From positions 1-64,000 of the forward strand of contig NZ_PCOT01000009.1 of NCBI RefSeq assembly GCF_002979415.1: a stretch of 64,000 bases of DNA. Reading direction: 5' to 3'. The translations under genes and the position numbers were made by a program. Below the pieces are notes generated by a model. The model made no database searches. It worked only from the letters and a program-made list of their open reading frames with translations, and was not told where the DNA came from. Below are positions 17,481 to 27,094 of the stretch, in pieces (positions within the stretch are counted from its first letter, which is position 1; every line of letters starts with the position of its first letter). The stretch is from Microbacterium sp. MYb72 (GTDB lineage: Bacteria > Actinomycetota > Actinomycetes > Actinomycetales > Microbacteriaceae).

Positions 17481-17520
17481 CCTGAATGTACCTTTCGTGT
17501 GTCAGCGTTGCGCTGACGCG

Positions 17521-17593
<73 letters not shown>

Positions 17594-17786
17594 AGAGACC
17601 GGTTGGTCTCGGGGTCGTCATCCGCCGCCCTTCTCCGCGCACTGATCGGTGGATCGGGGCACAGCGAAAGATTGCAGACAACAACTGCTCCACCAGCATA
17701 CGGCATCCGCGCGGCGCTCTCGAACCGCTGCTCCGAATGCCGTTGTTGTTAGGCTCGGCAGGCGGGTGTATGCGGAGGGAGCCCAC

Positions 17787-19601
17787 GTGAGCGCAGAGGT
17801 GCAGCAGTTCCAGGTCGATCTGCGCGGCGTCGTCGACCTGCTCAGCAGGCACATCTACTCCAGCCCCCGCGTCTATCTGCGCGAGCTGCTCCAGAACGCA
17901 CGCGACGCGATCACGGCCCGCAGGGACGTCGACGGGGCGGGCGGACGCATCACGATCTCCCCTCTGACGGACGCAACGGGCGAGTTCGTCCTGCGCGACG
18001 ACGGGGTGGGATTGACCGCATCCGAGGTCGCCGATCTGCTCGCCACCGTGGGGCGCTCCTCCAAGCGCGACATCTTCGACATGCCCCGCAGCGACTACCT
18101 CGGCCAGTTCGGCATCGGCCTGCTGAGCTGCTTCATGGTGGCCGACACGATCGTGATCCGCTCCCGCAGCGCGCGAGGCGGCGCCTCCGTCGAGTGGACC
18201 GGCAGCGCAGACGGCACCTTCCAGGTCGTCGAGATCGATGAGGAGCTGCCGATCGGAACCAGCGTGCACCTCGTGCCGCGTTTCGACGCCGACGAGCTGC
18301 TCCGTCCCGCCGCCGTGCGCGAACTCGCGACGACGTTCGGCGAGTTCCTCCCGGTGCGGGTCACGGTCGACACCCCGTCCGGTGAGATCGACATCACCCG
18401 CCCTGCACCCTTCCTCGACGGAGCCCCCGAGGATGCGGTGCAGTACGGTCGCGACCTGCTCGGCGCCGGCCCCCTCGACGTCATCGAGCTCGCGGAGCCC
18501 GCGACCGGCACCCGCGGCCTCGCCTACGTCCTCCCCTTCGCCCCGCCGCCGGGCGCCAGGCAGGCGACGCGCATGTACCTGGGGCGCATGCTCCTCTCCG
18601 AGCGCGTCGACGACGTGCTGCCGGACTGGGCGTTCTTCGTGCGCGCGGTGGTGGATTCCACCGGCCTCGCCCCCACAGCGAGTCGTGAGTCGCTCGTGGA
18701 GGACGCGGCCCTCGAGCGCGTACGCGAGCAGCTCGGCGCCGGCATCCGCCGCTGGGTGCTCGAGCTCGGCCTCAGCGAGCCCCACCGTCTCGCGCAGTTC
18801 GTCGCGATCCACGAGGTCGGGCTCAAGTCCCTCGTGCGGCACGACGAGGAGCTCGCGAAGTTCATCACCCGCTGGCTCACGCTGGAGACCACGCACGGCA
18901 CCATGCGCATCGGCGACCTCGCCGAGAGGTATCCGCACGTGCGCTTCGCCGCCACGGTCGACGAGTTCCGCCAGGTCGCGGGCATCTCGCCGAGCTCCGA
19001 GATCCTGGTCAACGGCGGCTACCTCTTCGACGCCGACCTCGTCCGCCTGCTCCCGGAGCTCTATCCGGGGGTCACGATCGAGCAGGTGGACGTGACGGGC
19101 GAGCTCGACAGGCTCGACCCTCCCCCGCTCGACGACCGTGAGGCCGCGGTGGCGCTGGAGTCCCGCACCGGCTCCGTGCTCGCGGCATCCGGCTGCGCCG
19201 TCGTCGTCCGCTCGATCGATCGCACCGACCTCACCGGACTGTACGTCGCCGACCCCGAGGTGCTGCGCGCCATCGATCGCAAGCGCACCAAGGGCATCAC
19301 CGGGTCGCTGTGGGGCGGAGTGCTCGACCGCATCGACTCGACCGTGTCCTCCACCCGCGACGACGATCTCAGCGCGCGTCTGTGCTTGAACTGGTCGAAT
19401 CGCGTCGTGCGGGCGCTCGTGCGCGTGCACGACGACGCGGTCTTCGCCCGCACGGTGCAGCTGCTCTACATCCAGGCGCTGCTCGCCGGACACCATCCGC
19501 TGTCCGACGCGGACCGTGCACTGATGACCAGCGCACTCGCCGATCTCGTCTCGCTCTCGGCGGGCATCGAGGGCGACGCGATCCCCTTCGAGGGCTACTG
19601 A
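17787..19601 (+). CDS. HSP90-family (HtpG-like) ATPase, actinobacterial type
   Basis: 604-residue chaperone-like protein with a GHKL ATPase head. The N box is LRELLQNARDAI (Glu33, Asn37, Asp40), followed by RDDGVGLT and the glycine lid GQFGIGLLS near residue 112. The middle domain carries the SRESLVEDAAL block typical of HSP90. The C-terminal third is divergent, and there is no MEEVD tail, as expected for bacteria. The GTG at 17787 has GGAGGGAG six bases upstream. A 931-residue TPR protein follows 49 bases later and is likely its functional partner. Clients and role are unknown. Confidence 0.85.
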   Translation: MSAEVQQFQVDLRGVVDLLSRHIYSSPRVYLRELLQNARDAITARRDVDGAGGRITISPLTDATGEFVLRDDGVGLTASEVADLLATVGRSSKRDIFDMPRSDYLGQFGIGLLSCFMVADTIVIRSRSARGGASVEWTGSADGTFQVVEIDEELPIGTSVHLVPRFDADELLRPAAVRELATTFGEFLPVRVTVDTPSGEIDITRPAPFLDGAPEDAVQYGRDLLGAGPLDVIELAEPATGTRGLAYVLPFAPPPGARQATRMYLGRMLLSERVDDVLPDWAFFVRAVVDSTGLAPTASRESLVEDAALERVREQLGAGIRRWVLELGLSEPHRLAQFVAIHEVGLKSLVRHDEELAKFITRWLTLETTHGTMRIGDLAERYPHVRFAATVDEFRQVAGISPSSEILVNGGYLFDADLVRLLPELYPGVTIEQVDVTGELDRLDPPPLDDREAAVALESRTGSVLAASGCAVVVRSIDRTDLTGLYVADPEVLRAIDRKRTKGITGSLWGGVLDRIDSTVSSTRDDDLSARLCLNWSNRVVRALVRVHDDAVFARTVQLLYIQALLAGHHPLSDADRALMTSALADLVSLSAGIEGDAIPFEGY

Positions 19602-19650
19602 GCCCCTCCGCACCGCGCACACATCGAGAGAACCTCCGAAAGGCACCCTC

Positions 19651-22446
19651 ATGGCACGTCCCAAGAAGCGCTTCCAGCAGCTGCTCGAGGAGATCGACCG
19701 CACCCCCTGGGGTCCGGCCGAGCAGGCCCTCGTCTCGGATGCCGTCGCGCTCGCGCTCGAGATCGGCGACGAGCGGCTCGAGTACGAGGCGCGGATGCGG
19801 CAGACCGCGTCCGCGAACATGAACGGCGCCACCGACGTGATGCTGAACTCGTTCGCCTGGTGCCTCGCGCACCACGACGCCGACCCGCAGCGCTTCCCCG
19901 CCGACCTCGACTACGGCGGCGCCGACCTCATGTGGCAGTTCAAGTGGATGGCCTCGGCGCTGCGCTCCTCCCCCGCGTTCTCGGTGGAGCAGATCTCCGC
20001 GGTGCTCGACGACATGGAGGCGCACTACCGCACGGCCGGCCTCGGCCTCAGCGGCGTGCTCACCGCGCGCTTCGAGGACGCGTGGGACGCCGGCCGCATC
20101 GACGACGCCGAGACCCTCAGAGTGCAGCTGGAGGCCACCCCGCGCGACGAGCACAGCCACTGCGACGCGTGCGGGCGCAGCCAGTTCGCCGGGTTCTTCG
20201 CCGACACCGACCGTGACGACGAGGCCATCCGGCTCGTCGAGGAGATGATCGAGGGCGGATTCTCCTGCGGCGAGGAGCCCGAGCACGCTCTGTCGCGCGC
20301 ACTGCTGCCGTATCTCCGCGCCGGACGACCCGATGACGCGAAGACCGCCCACCTGCGCAGCTACCGCCTCGCCAAGGACAACCCCGACAACCTCCGCATC
20401 GTCGCGAACAACATCGTCTTCGCCGCGATCACCGGCAACGAGGCCCGTGCGCTCACCATGGTCGAGCGGCACATCGCGTGGCTCGCCCACGACGGCCTCA
20501 ACGTCGATGCGCACTTCGCCGCGCTGGCCGCGTTCGCCCTCGCCCTCGACCGCGTCACCGCGGCCGGCCACGGACAGACCCCCGTGCGGGGAGCGGATTC
20601 CGCCGCCCTGGTGCCGCTGTTCGGCGAGCGCGAGGGCGTCTGGAGCGCCGCCGAGCTCGCCGCTGCGTCCTGGGCCGCCGCCGAGCGCATCGGGAACGCC
20701 TTCGACGAGCGCGACGGCACCGACGGCCACGCCCGCAGTCTCGCGCGCATGCGAGCCCTCGGTTCCGTGCAGTACGACGTGCCGATCCGCTCCGACGCGT
20801 TCGTGGAGACGGCGCCCGCCTCGACCCCGCTCGACGCCGACGGCTGGTTCGAGCGCGCCATGAACCTCGGGCAGTACGGGGCGGAGAAGGAGACGCTCGA
20901 CGCACTCGGCCGCGCGCTGGAGAGCGAAGACCCCGCCAAACGCGCCCAGCTGCTCTCGATGCGCATCGGCATCCTCGTCGCCCTCGATCACGCCGAGAAG
21001 GCCGCAGAGGTGCTCCCCTCCCGGCTGGAGGCTCTGCGTGCAGCGGGTCTGAGTGCGCAGGCCGACCTGGAGGAGCGCCTCGGCCTCGCCACCTTCGGCC
21101 TGAACACCCCGGAGAGCGCGGAGGGCCTGGAGCGCGAGCTCGGCGCCGATGACGGCCTCCCCGCCTGGTCGCGCGGAGACCTCGCGCTCAGCCGCGCGTC
21201 TCTGCACCTCATGGCCGACGAGACGGATGCCGCGCTCGACCTCGCCGAGCGCGCCGCGCGGCACTTCGCCACGGCCGACGACGCGCGCCTGTCGAACACG
21301 ACCACGCTGGTCGCGCTGTCCGCCGTGCTGGGCAAGGGCGACCTGGAGGCCGCGTCCGTGCTGCTCGAGCGGTTCCTCGCGCAGGACGACCTCAGCATCG
21401 GCCACCGCGCCCGTGCCCTGCAGACGCGGGCGAGGCTGCGCGGAGGCAACGAGGAGTACGCGCTGGGTGCGGCGGACGCCGACGAGGCCTGCCGACTGCT
21501 CGCCGGACTCGGCGCGACGTCGGCCCTCGGTTCGGCGCACCTGCTCGCGGGAGCGCTCTGGGAGGACGCAGGAGACCCCGAGAAGGCGCTGGCTCGCTAC
21601 CGCGTGACCTCGCGGATCGCGGAACAGGAGGACGGCGACCGCGCGGGGGCGGACTTCCGCCTCGCGCGCGCCATGCTCGCGGTCGGCGACGCGGAGGAAG
21701 CCGCCGAGCTCTTCGGCACGGTGCTGGAGCGCGAGGAGCAGGGCGAGGTCCCTGCGGGTTCGCGCGCGATGACCGCCTCCATGCTCGCGCGGGCGCTCGC
21801 TGCAGCGGGTGAATTCGGGCAGTCCGTCGGCGCGTACGGATACGCCGCCGAGCTCTACGGCGAGGCCGAGCAGCACGCAGACCAGGCGCTGTCGCTGCTG
21901 GAGCGGGCGAAGATCCTGGCCCGGTTCGACGAGCACGACGATGCGATCGAGCTGCTCGAATCGGCATCCGAGATCGTCCGGAAGGATCCCGAGGCCATCG
22001 GCACGCTCGCCGACGTGCTCCACAACCTCGGCCAGGCCTACGGCGGACGTCAGGACGAGCGCGCCTTCGCGCTGTTCGACGAGGTGGCGGCGCTCGCCCA
22101 GGAGCACGACGCCGGATGGCTGCTCGCCGACGTGACCGACTCGCGCGGCCGGGCTCTCGGCAGCCTCGGGCGCATCGACGAGGCCGTCGCGGCGGCGCTG
22201 ACGGCATCCGATGGCTTCGCAGGGCTCGGAGACGTCGGGTCCGCAGGCGGTTCCGAGCTGTTCGCCGCCCGGCTGCTCGCCGGCAACGAGCGCGGCGCCG
22301 ATGCCGTGCCGCTGTACCGGGCCGCGCTCGATCACGGTGCGGAGTTCCCGCAGCTGCGCGAGGTCGCGGCTCTGGAGCTGGGCACCCTGCTGGAGTCCCT
22401 GGGTCGTACGTCCGAGGCCGCCGAGGTCCGCGCTCTCCTCGACTGA
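19651..22446 (+). CDS. large tetratricopeptide-repeat protein
   Basis: 931-residue, almost wholly helical and soluble protein with no signal peptide. Repeated pairs of amphipathic helices rich in Ala, Leu, Glu and Asp at roughly 34-40 residue spacing indicate TPR or TPR-like solenoid folding from about residue 30 to the end. One odd spot is SHCDACGRSQF near residue 169 with another Cys about 40 residues on, which might be a small zinc site. A ribosome site (AAAGG) precedes the ATG. Its place behind an HSP90-type gene suggests a co-chaperone or scaffold, by analogy with eukaryotic HSP90-TPR partners only. Confidence 0.75.
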   Translation: MARPKKRFQQLLEEIDRTPWGPAEQALVSDAVALALEIGDERLEYEARMRQTASANMNGATDVMLNSFAWCLAHHDADPQRFPADLDYGGADLMWQFKWMASALRSSPAFSVEQISAVLDDMEAHYRTAGLGLSGVLTARFEDAWDAGRIDDAETLRVQLEATPRDEHSHCDACGRSQFAGFFADTDRDDEAIRLVEEMIEGGFSCGEEPEHALSRALLPYLRAGRPDDAKTAHLRSYRLAKDNPDNLRIVANNIVFAAITGNEARALTMVERHIAWLAHDGLNVDAHFAALAAFALALDRVTAAGHGQTPVRGADSAALVPLFGEREGVWSAAELAAASWAAAERIGNAFDERDGTDGHARSLARMRALGSVQYDVPIRSDAFVETAPASTPLDADGWFERAMNLGQYGAEKETLDALGRALESEDPAKRAQLLSMRIGILVALDHAEKAAEVLPSRLEALRAAGLSAQADLEERLGLATFGLNTPESAEGLERELGADDGLPAWSRGDLALSRASLHLMADETDAALDLAERAARHFATADDARLSNTTTLVALSAVLGKGDLEAASVLLERFLAQDDLSIGHRARALQTRARLRGGNEEYALGAADADEACRLLAGLGATSALGSAHLLAGALWEDAGDPEKALARYRVTSRIAEQEDGDRAGADFRLARAMLAVGDAEEAAELFGTVLEREEQGEVPAGSRAMTASMLARALAAAGEFGQSVGAYGYAAELYGEAEQHADQALSLLERAKILARFDEHDDAIELLESASEIVRKDPEAIGTLADVLHNLGQAYGGRQDERAFALFDEVAALAQEHDAGWLLADVTDSRGRALGSLGRIDEAVAAALTASDGFAGLGDVGSAGGSELFAARLLAGNERGADAVPLYRAALDHGAEFPQLREVAALELGTLLESLGRTSEAAEVRALLD

Positions 22447-22545
22447 CGCACACGCCCCGGCTCGGTACGGGCGCGCATGCCAGGGCGTGCGCGCTCGTCG
22501 CGTCGCGCGCTCTCATACCGTCGCGCGCCCTCGTTCAGGGACGCA

Positions 22546-22581
22546 GAGAAGGGGGTGGATGCCGGCATCCACCCCCTTCTC
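22546..22581. terminator. bidirectional terminator
   Basis: A perfect 36-base palindrome: GAGAAGGGGGTGGATGCC at 22546-22563 and its complement at 22564-22581, with no unpaired loop in the alignment. It lies between the convergent TPR and aldehyde dehydrogenase genes and can stop both. Confidence 0.8.
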
Positions 22582-22588
22582 GCACCGG

Positions 22589-23953
22589 TCAGGCGACGCG
22601 GATGAGCTTCTTGTTGACGAACTCGTCCGCGGCGAGGTGGCCCAGCTCGCGGGCGGTGCCGCTGCGCTTGACTCCGCCGAAGGGCAGCTCTGGACTGTCG
22701 GCGAGGACGAGGTTGACATAGACCATGCCCGCCTCGATCTTGTCGGCCACGCGCTCCGCCTGCTCGGCATCCGTCGTGAAGACGTACGAGCCGAGGCCGA
22801 ACGTGGTGTCGTTCGCGAGCGCCACGGCGGCGTCCTCGTCCGCGACGCGGTAGACGACGGCCGCCGGGCCGAAGAGCTCCTCGCGGTAGACGTTCATCTC
22901 GGGCGTGACGTCGGCCAGCACGGTCGGCGCGAAGAACGCCCCATCGCGGGTGCCTCCGGTGAGCAGGGTCGCGCCCTGCTCCACGGCCTGATCGACCTGC
23001 TTCTGCAGGTTCTCGGCCGCGACCTCGGAGGCGACGGGGCCGAGCACCGTGTCGTCGAGCGTCGGATCGGTCGCCTCGACCGCGGCCATCGCCGCCGTGA
23101 ACTTCTCCACGAAGGCGTCGTACAGGCCGTCGACGATGATGAAGCGCTTGGCGCCGTTGCAGGCCTGACCGTTGTTGTCCAGACGCGCGGCGACGCCGGC
23201 CTCGACGGTCGCGTCGAGGTCGTCCGTCGACAGCACGATGAACGGGTCGGACCCGCCGAGCTCCAGCGCCACCTTCTTCAGGTTGCGTCCGGCGATCTCT
23301 GCGACCGCCGCGCCGGCGCGCTCCGAACCCGTCAGTGACACGCCCTGCACGCGCGGGTCGGCGATCATCGTCGCGATCTGCTCGTTCGTGGCGAGCACGC
23401 TCTGGTACGCGCCCTTCGGGAAGCCCGCGTCGTGGTAGATCGCCTCGAGAGCGGCCGAGGACTCCGGGCACTGCGGCGCCGGCTTCAGCAGGATCGTGTT
23501 GCCCACGATCAGGTTCGGCGCCGCGAAGCGCACGATCTGGTACGCCGGGAAGTTCCACGGCATGATCCCGATGAGCGGACCGAGGGAGGAACGGCGGATG
23601 AGCGCCGACCCGTCGCCGAGGATCGCGATCGGCTGGTCGGCCATGATCGCCTCGGCCTGGTCGGCGTAGTACTCGGCGATGTCGGCGGCGAAGTCGACCT
23701 CTCCGAGCGCGGCCTCGCGGGGCTTGCCCATCTCGCGCACGAAGATGTCGGCCAGCTCCTCCCGACGCTCGCGGTGCAGCTCGGCGGCGCGACGGAGCAG
23801 AGCAGCGCGCTCCGCGACCGAGGTGCCGCGCGACCACTCCCGGTGCGCGCTGTCGGCGGCGGCGAGCGCCTCCTCGACCTGTGCGTCCGTCAGCGTCGGG
23901 AACGACGCCAGCGTCTCTCCGGTAGCGGGGTTGATGACTGCGTAGTCGACCAT
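22589..23953 (-). CDS. NAD(P)-dependent aldehyde dehydrogenase, succinate-semialdehyde dehydrogenase type
   Basis: 454-residue cytosolic aldehyde dehydrogenase. PWNFPAYQIVRF binds the cofactor, the general base is in LELGGSDPF, and the catalytic cysteine is in NNGQACNGAKRF. The length matches the Sad/GabD-like subgroup of about 455 residues. GAGGAGAGAA before the ATG is a strong ribosome site. It follows a second aldehyde dehydrogenase gene by 25 bases at the end of the polyamine/GABA cluster. The two enzymes may take the two successive aldehydes, 4-aminobutanal and succinate semialdehyde. Which does which cannot be told from sequence alone. Confidence 0.85.
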   Translation of the reverse strand: MVDYAVINPATGETLASFPTLTDAQVEEALAAADSAHREWSRGTSVAERAALLRRAAELHRERREELADIFVREMGKPREAALGEVDFAADIAEYYADQAEAIMADQPIAILGDGSALIRRSSLGPLIGIMPWNFPAYQIVRFAAPNLIVGNTILLKPAPQCPESSAALEAIYHDAGFPKGAYQSVLATNEQIATMIADPRVQGVSLTGSERAGAAVAEIAGRNLKKVALELGGSDPFIVLSTDDLDATVEAGVAARLDNNGQACNGAKRFIIVDGLYDAFVEKFTAAMAAVEATDPTLDDTVLGPVASEVAAENLQKQVDQAVEQGATLLTGGTRDGAFFAPTVLADVTPEMNVYREELFGPAAVVYRVADEDAAVALANDTTFGLGSYVFTTDAEQAERVADKIEAGMVYVNLVLADSPELPFGGVKRSGTARELGHLAADEFVNKKLIRVA

Positions 23954-23978
23954 TTCTCTCCTCGTCTGAGCCGTCCGG

Positions 23979-25445
23979 TCAGGAGACCGGGATCAGCGTG
24001 TACTTGGTGGACAGGTACTCGTGGATGCCCTCGAGGCCGCCCTCGCGGCCGACGCCGGACTGCTTGACGCCGCCGAAGGGTGCGGCCGCGTTGGAGACCA
24101 CGCCGACGTTGAGCCCCATCATGCCCGTCTCCAGGTCGGCGATCATCCGCTGACCGCGCTGCAGGTTCTCGGTGAACACGTACGACACCAGGCCGTACTC
24201 GGTGTCGTTGGCGAGGCGGACGGCCTCCTCCTCGGTCTCGAAGGTCGCGATCGCGAGGACCGGGCCGAAGATCTCCTCACGGAGGATCGCGCTGCCGGCG
24301 ACGACGTCGGTGAGCACGGTGGGCTCGTAGAAGCTGCCGGCGCCGTCGAGCGCCTTGCCTCCAGCGAGCAGCGTCGCGCCGCGGTCGACGGCGTCGCCCA
24401 CGAGCTCGGCGGCCTTGGCGACGGCATCCGCATCGATGAGCGGGCCGATCGCGACGCCCTCCTCGGTGCCCCGGCCGATCTTCATCGCGTTGACGCGCTC
24501 GGTGACCCGGCGGCCGAACTCGGCGGCGACGTCCTTGTGCACGATGAAGCGGTTGGCCGCCGTGCACGCCTGACCGATGTTGCGGAACTTCGCCGCGAGG
24601 GCGCCCTCGACGGCCTTGTCCAGATCCGCGTCATCGAAGACGACGAACGGGGCGTTGCCGCCGAGCTCCATCGAGACGCGCAGCACACCCTCGGCGGCCT
24701 GGGCGATGAGCTTGCGGCCCACCTCGGTAGACCCGGTGAACGACAGCTTGCGCAGGCGCGGGTCGGCGATGATCGGTGCCGACAGCGCGCTCGAGCGCGA
24801 GGTCTGCACGACGTTCACGACGCCGGCCGGGAGACCGGCCTTCTCGAGCAGCGAGGTGAAGAACATCGTGGTGAGCGGCGTGAGTGCCGGGGGCTTGATG
24901 ACGACCGTGCAGCCGGCGGCGAGAGCCGGTGCGATCTTGCGCGTCGCCATCGCGAACGGGAAGTTCCACGGCGTCACGAAGAACGAGGGCCCGACCGGGC
25001 GCTGCGAGACGACCATGTTCCCGGTGCCCTCGGGGTTGATGCCGTAGCGACCGCTGATGCGCACGGCCTCCTCGCTGAACCAGCGCAGGAACTCGCCGCC
25101 GTAGGCGACCTCTCCCCTGGCCTCGGCGAGCGGCTTGCCCATCTCGAGCGTCATCAGCAGCGCCAGGTCCTCCTTGTGCTCCTGCACGAGGTCGAAGGCG
25201 CGGCGCAGGATGTCGCTGCGGGTGCGGGGCGCGGTCGCAGCCCACGAGTCCTGAGCCGCCACGGCGGCGTCGAGCGCGCGGATGCCGTCGCCGGGCGTCG
25301 CGTCGGCGATGGTGCGGATGACCGCTCCGGTGGCCGGGTCCTGCACGTCGAAGGTGGCTCCGGTCTCGCCGTCGATCCACTGACCGCCGATGAAGAGGCC
25401 GGTGGGGATACTGTCGAGCAGCGCCTGCTCTGTCTGAGTGCTCAT
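23979..25445 (-). CDS. gabD: succinate-semialdehyde dehydrogenase GabD-like
   Basis: 488-residue aldehyde dehydrogenase of GabD length. Blocks seen are GLFIGGQWIDGETGATFDV at the N terminus, TPWNFPFAMATRKIAPAL for cofactor binding, LSFTGSTEVGRKL, the general base in MELGGNAPFVVF, and the catalytic Cys in IGQACTAANRF. This fits NAD(P)-dependent oxidation of succinate semialdehyde to succinate, the last step after GabT. The minus-strand order is gabT, amine oxidase, Usp, permease, then this gene. The ATG at 25445 follows AAAGAGAA. Confidence 0.87.
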   Translation of the reverse strand: MSTQTEQALLDSIPTGLFIGGQWIDGETGATFDVQDPATGAVIRTIADATPGDGIRALDAAVAAQDSWAATAPRTRSDILRRAFDLVQEHKEDLALLMTLEMGKPLAEARGEVAYGGEFLRWFSEEAVRISGRYGINPEGTGNMVVSQRPVGPSFFVTPWNFPFAMATRKIAPALAAGCTVVIKPPALTPLTTMFFTSLLEKAGLPAGVVNVVQTSRSSALSAPIIADPRLRKLSFTGSTEVGRKLIAQAAEGVLRVSMELGGNAPFVVFDDADLDKAVEGALAAKFRNIGQACTAANRFIVHKDVAAEFGRRVTERVNAMKIGRGTEEGVAIGPLIDADAVAKAAELVGDAVDRGATLLAGGKALDGAGSFYEPTVLTDVVAGSAILREEIFGPVLAIATFETEEEAVRLANDTEYGLVSYVFTENLQRGQRMIADLETGMMGLNVGVVSNAAAPFGGVKQSGVGREGGLEGIHEYLSTKYTLIPVS

Positions 25446-25480
25446 GGGTTCTCTTTCTGTGGGGTGCGGGCAGAGGGGTG

Positions 25481-27091
25481 TCAGCGGCGACGGGCGCTCG
25501 GCGGGGCGTCCACGCTCAGCGTCTTGCCGCGGAAGAAGTCGGGATTGACGATCCGCTGGACGATCATCAGCACGGCGCCGAAGACGAGCAGGCCGACGCC
25601 GATGAAGAACACGATGCCGATGCCGCCCTCGCCGTCCGCATCGGCGCCGATGGCGATCGATCCGAAGTCGGGCGCGAGGCTGTCGATCGCGGTGACCACG
25701 AAGAGCACCAGCAGGATGACTCCGCCGACGAGGGGGCTCGCGAGCTTGAAGAAGAAGTCCTTGCCCGAGTCGAACCACTGGTGACGGAAGTACCACACGC
25801 ACGACAGCGCGGTGATGCCGTAGTAGAAGCAGATCATCATGCCCAGCGCGAGGATCGTGTCCCACAGCGCATCCTCGCTGAGGAAGCGCATCACGGCGTA
25901 GAACCCGCCCGCGACGATGGCGGACGCGATCGTCGCGAATCCCGGCGTGAAGAACCGCGGGTTGACCCCGGCGAATCGCTGGGGCACCGCCCCGTAGTGA
26001 CCCATCGCCAGCAGGGTCCTGGCCGGCGAGATGAACGTCGACTGCAGCGACGACGCCGAGGAGGTGAGCACGGCCAGCGAGAGCAGGAACGCGAGGCCGC
26101 CCATCACCGGACCCGACAGCGCGAAGAACACGTTGCCGCCGATCTCCTCGTTCATGAGCCCGAGGCCCTTGTCGCCGATGCCGGAGTACATCAGGCTGCT
26201 GACCGTGAGCAGCAGGTAGATCGCGATGATCGAGAGCACCGTGAGCATGGCCGCGCGTCCGGGCGTGCGCTCGGGATCCTTGGCCTCCTCGTTCATCGTG
26301 AGGGTGACGTCCCACCCCCAGAACATGAAGACGGATGCGGAGAGCCCCATCACGATCACCGACAGGCCGCCCTGGATCGCGAAGGGGTTGAACCAGGAGA
26401 GCTCGGGCATGTGCGGCTCGAAGGCACCGCCCTGGACGGTCTGGACGATCGCCATCACGGCGAACACCACGAGGATCACGATCTGGAACGCCACGAGGCC
26501 GTACTGCAGCTTCTGCGAGGTCGAGACGTCCCGATAGGACACCCAGGCGGCGAGAGCGACGAAGATGAGGCACACGGCCACGTTCACGAACGGGTTGCGG
26601 GTGATCTCGGCGATGGCCTCGTTGCCCGAGATCTGCGAGATCAGCAGGAAGAGGAAGTCGACGGCGATGCCGGCGAGATTGGACAGCACCAGGATCGTCG
26701 CGACGATCAGACCCCACCCGGCCATCCAGCCGACGTACGGGCCGAAGGCCCTGGTCGCCCAGGTGAAGCTCGTGCCGGAGTCGGGCATGGCGTTGTTGAG
26801 CTCTCGGTACCCGAAGGCGACGAGCAGCATCGGGATGAATCCGAGCAGCAGGATCGCCGGAACCTGGAATCCGACGGCGCCCACTGCGCCGCCGATGCCG
26901 GCGGTGTACGTGTACGCCGGGGCGATGCACGAGATGCCCATCACCAGGGCGCCCATCACACCCACGGTTCCGACGCTCAGGCCCTTGCGCGAGATCCCGC
27001 CGGTCACCGGATGCTCGGCGTCGGGCGCCGCCTCACCGGATGCGGAGGATCCGTTGCCGGTGGGGAGCAGAGGCTTCGTCGACTCGCTCAT
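25481..27091 (-). CDS. APC-family amino acid/polyamine permease
   Basis: 536-residue inner-membrane permease with about 12-13 hydrophobic segments. The cytosolic head carries Ser/Gly-rich residues, and TM1 begins at GLSVGTVGVMGALVMGISC. The family feature TSFTWATRAFGPYVGWMAGW appears near residue 110. The context is an amine oxidase, gabT and two aldehyde dehydrogenases, so the substrate is probably putrescine or GABA, although the family also carries other amino acids. It starts 3 bases after the Usp gene's stop. Confidence 0.87.
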   Translation of the reverse strand: MSESTKPLLPTGNGSSASGEAAPDAEHPVTGGISRKGLSVGTVGVMGALVMGISCIAPAYTYTAGIGGAVGAVGFQVPAILLLGFIPMLLVAFGYRELNNAMPDSGTSFTWATRAFGPYVGWMAGWGLIVATILVLSNLAGIAVDFLFLLISQISGNEAIAEITRNPFVNVAVCLIFVALAAWVSYRDVSTSQKLQYGLVAFQIVILVVFAVMAIVQTVQGGAFEPHMPELSWFNPFAIQGGLSVIVMGLSASVFMFWGWDVTLTMNEEAKDPERTPGRAAMLTVLSIIAIYLLLTVSSLMYSGIGDKGLGLMNEEIGGNVFFALSGPVMGGLAFLLSLAVLTSSASSLQSTFISPARTLLAMGHYGAVPQRFAGVNPRFFTPGFATIASAIVAGGFYAVMRFLSEDALWDTILALGMMICFYYGITALSCVWYFRHQWFDSGKDFFFKLASPLVGGVILLVLFVVTAIDSLAPDFGSIAIGADADGEGGIGIVFFIGVGLLVFGAVLMIVQRIVNPDFFRGKTLSVDAPPSARRR

Positions 27092-27094
27092 GGG

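Noticed and set aside
23979-26930. One continuous minus-strand frame joining the permease region to gabD
   Set aside because: The real permease is in another frame (25481-27091). The real dehydrogenase starts at the ATG at 25445, so this is not a fusion protein.
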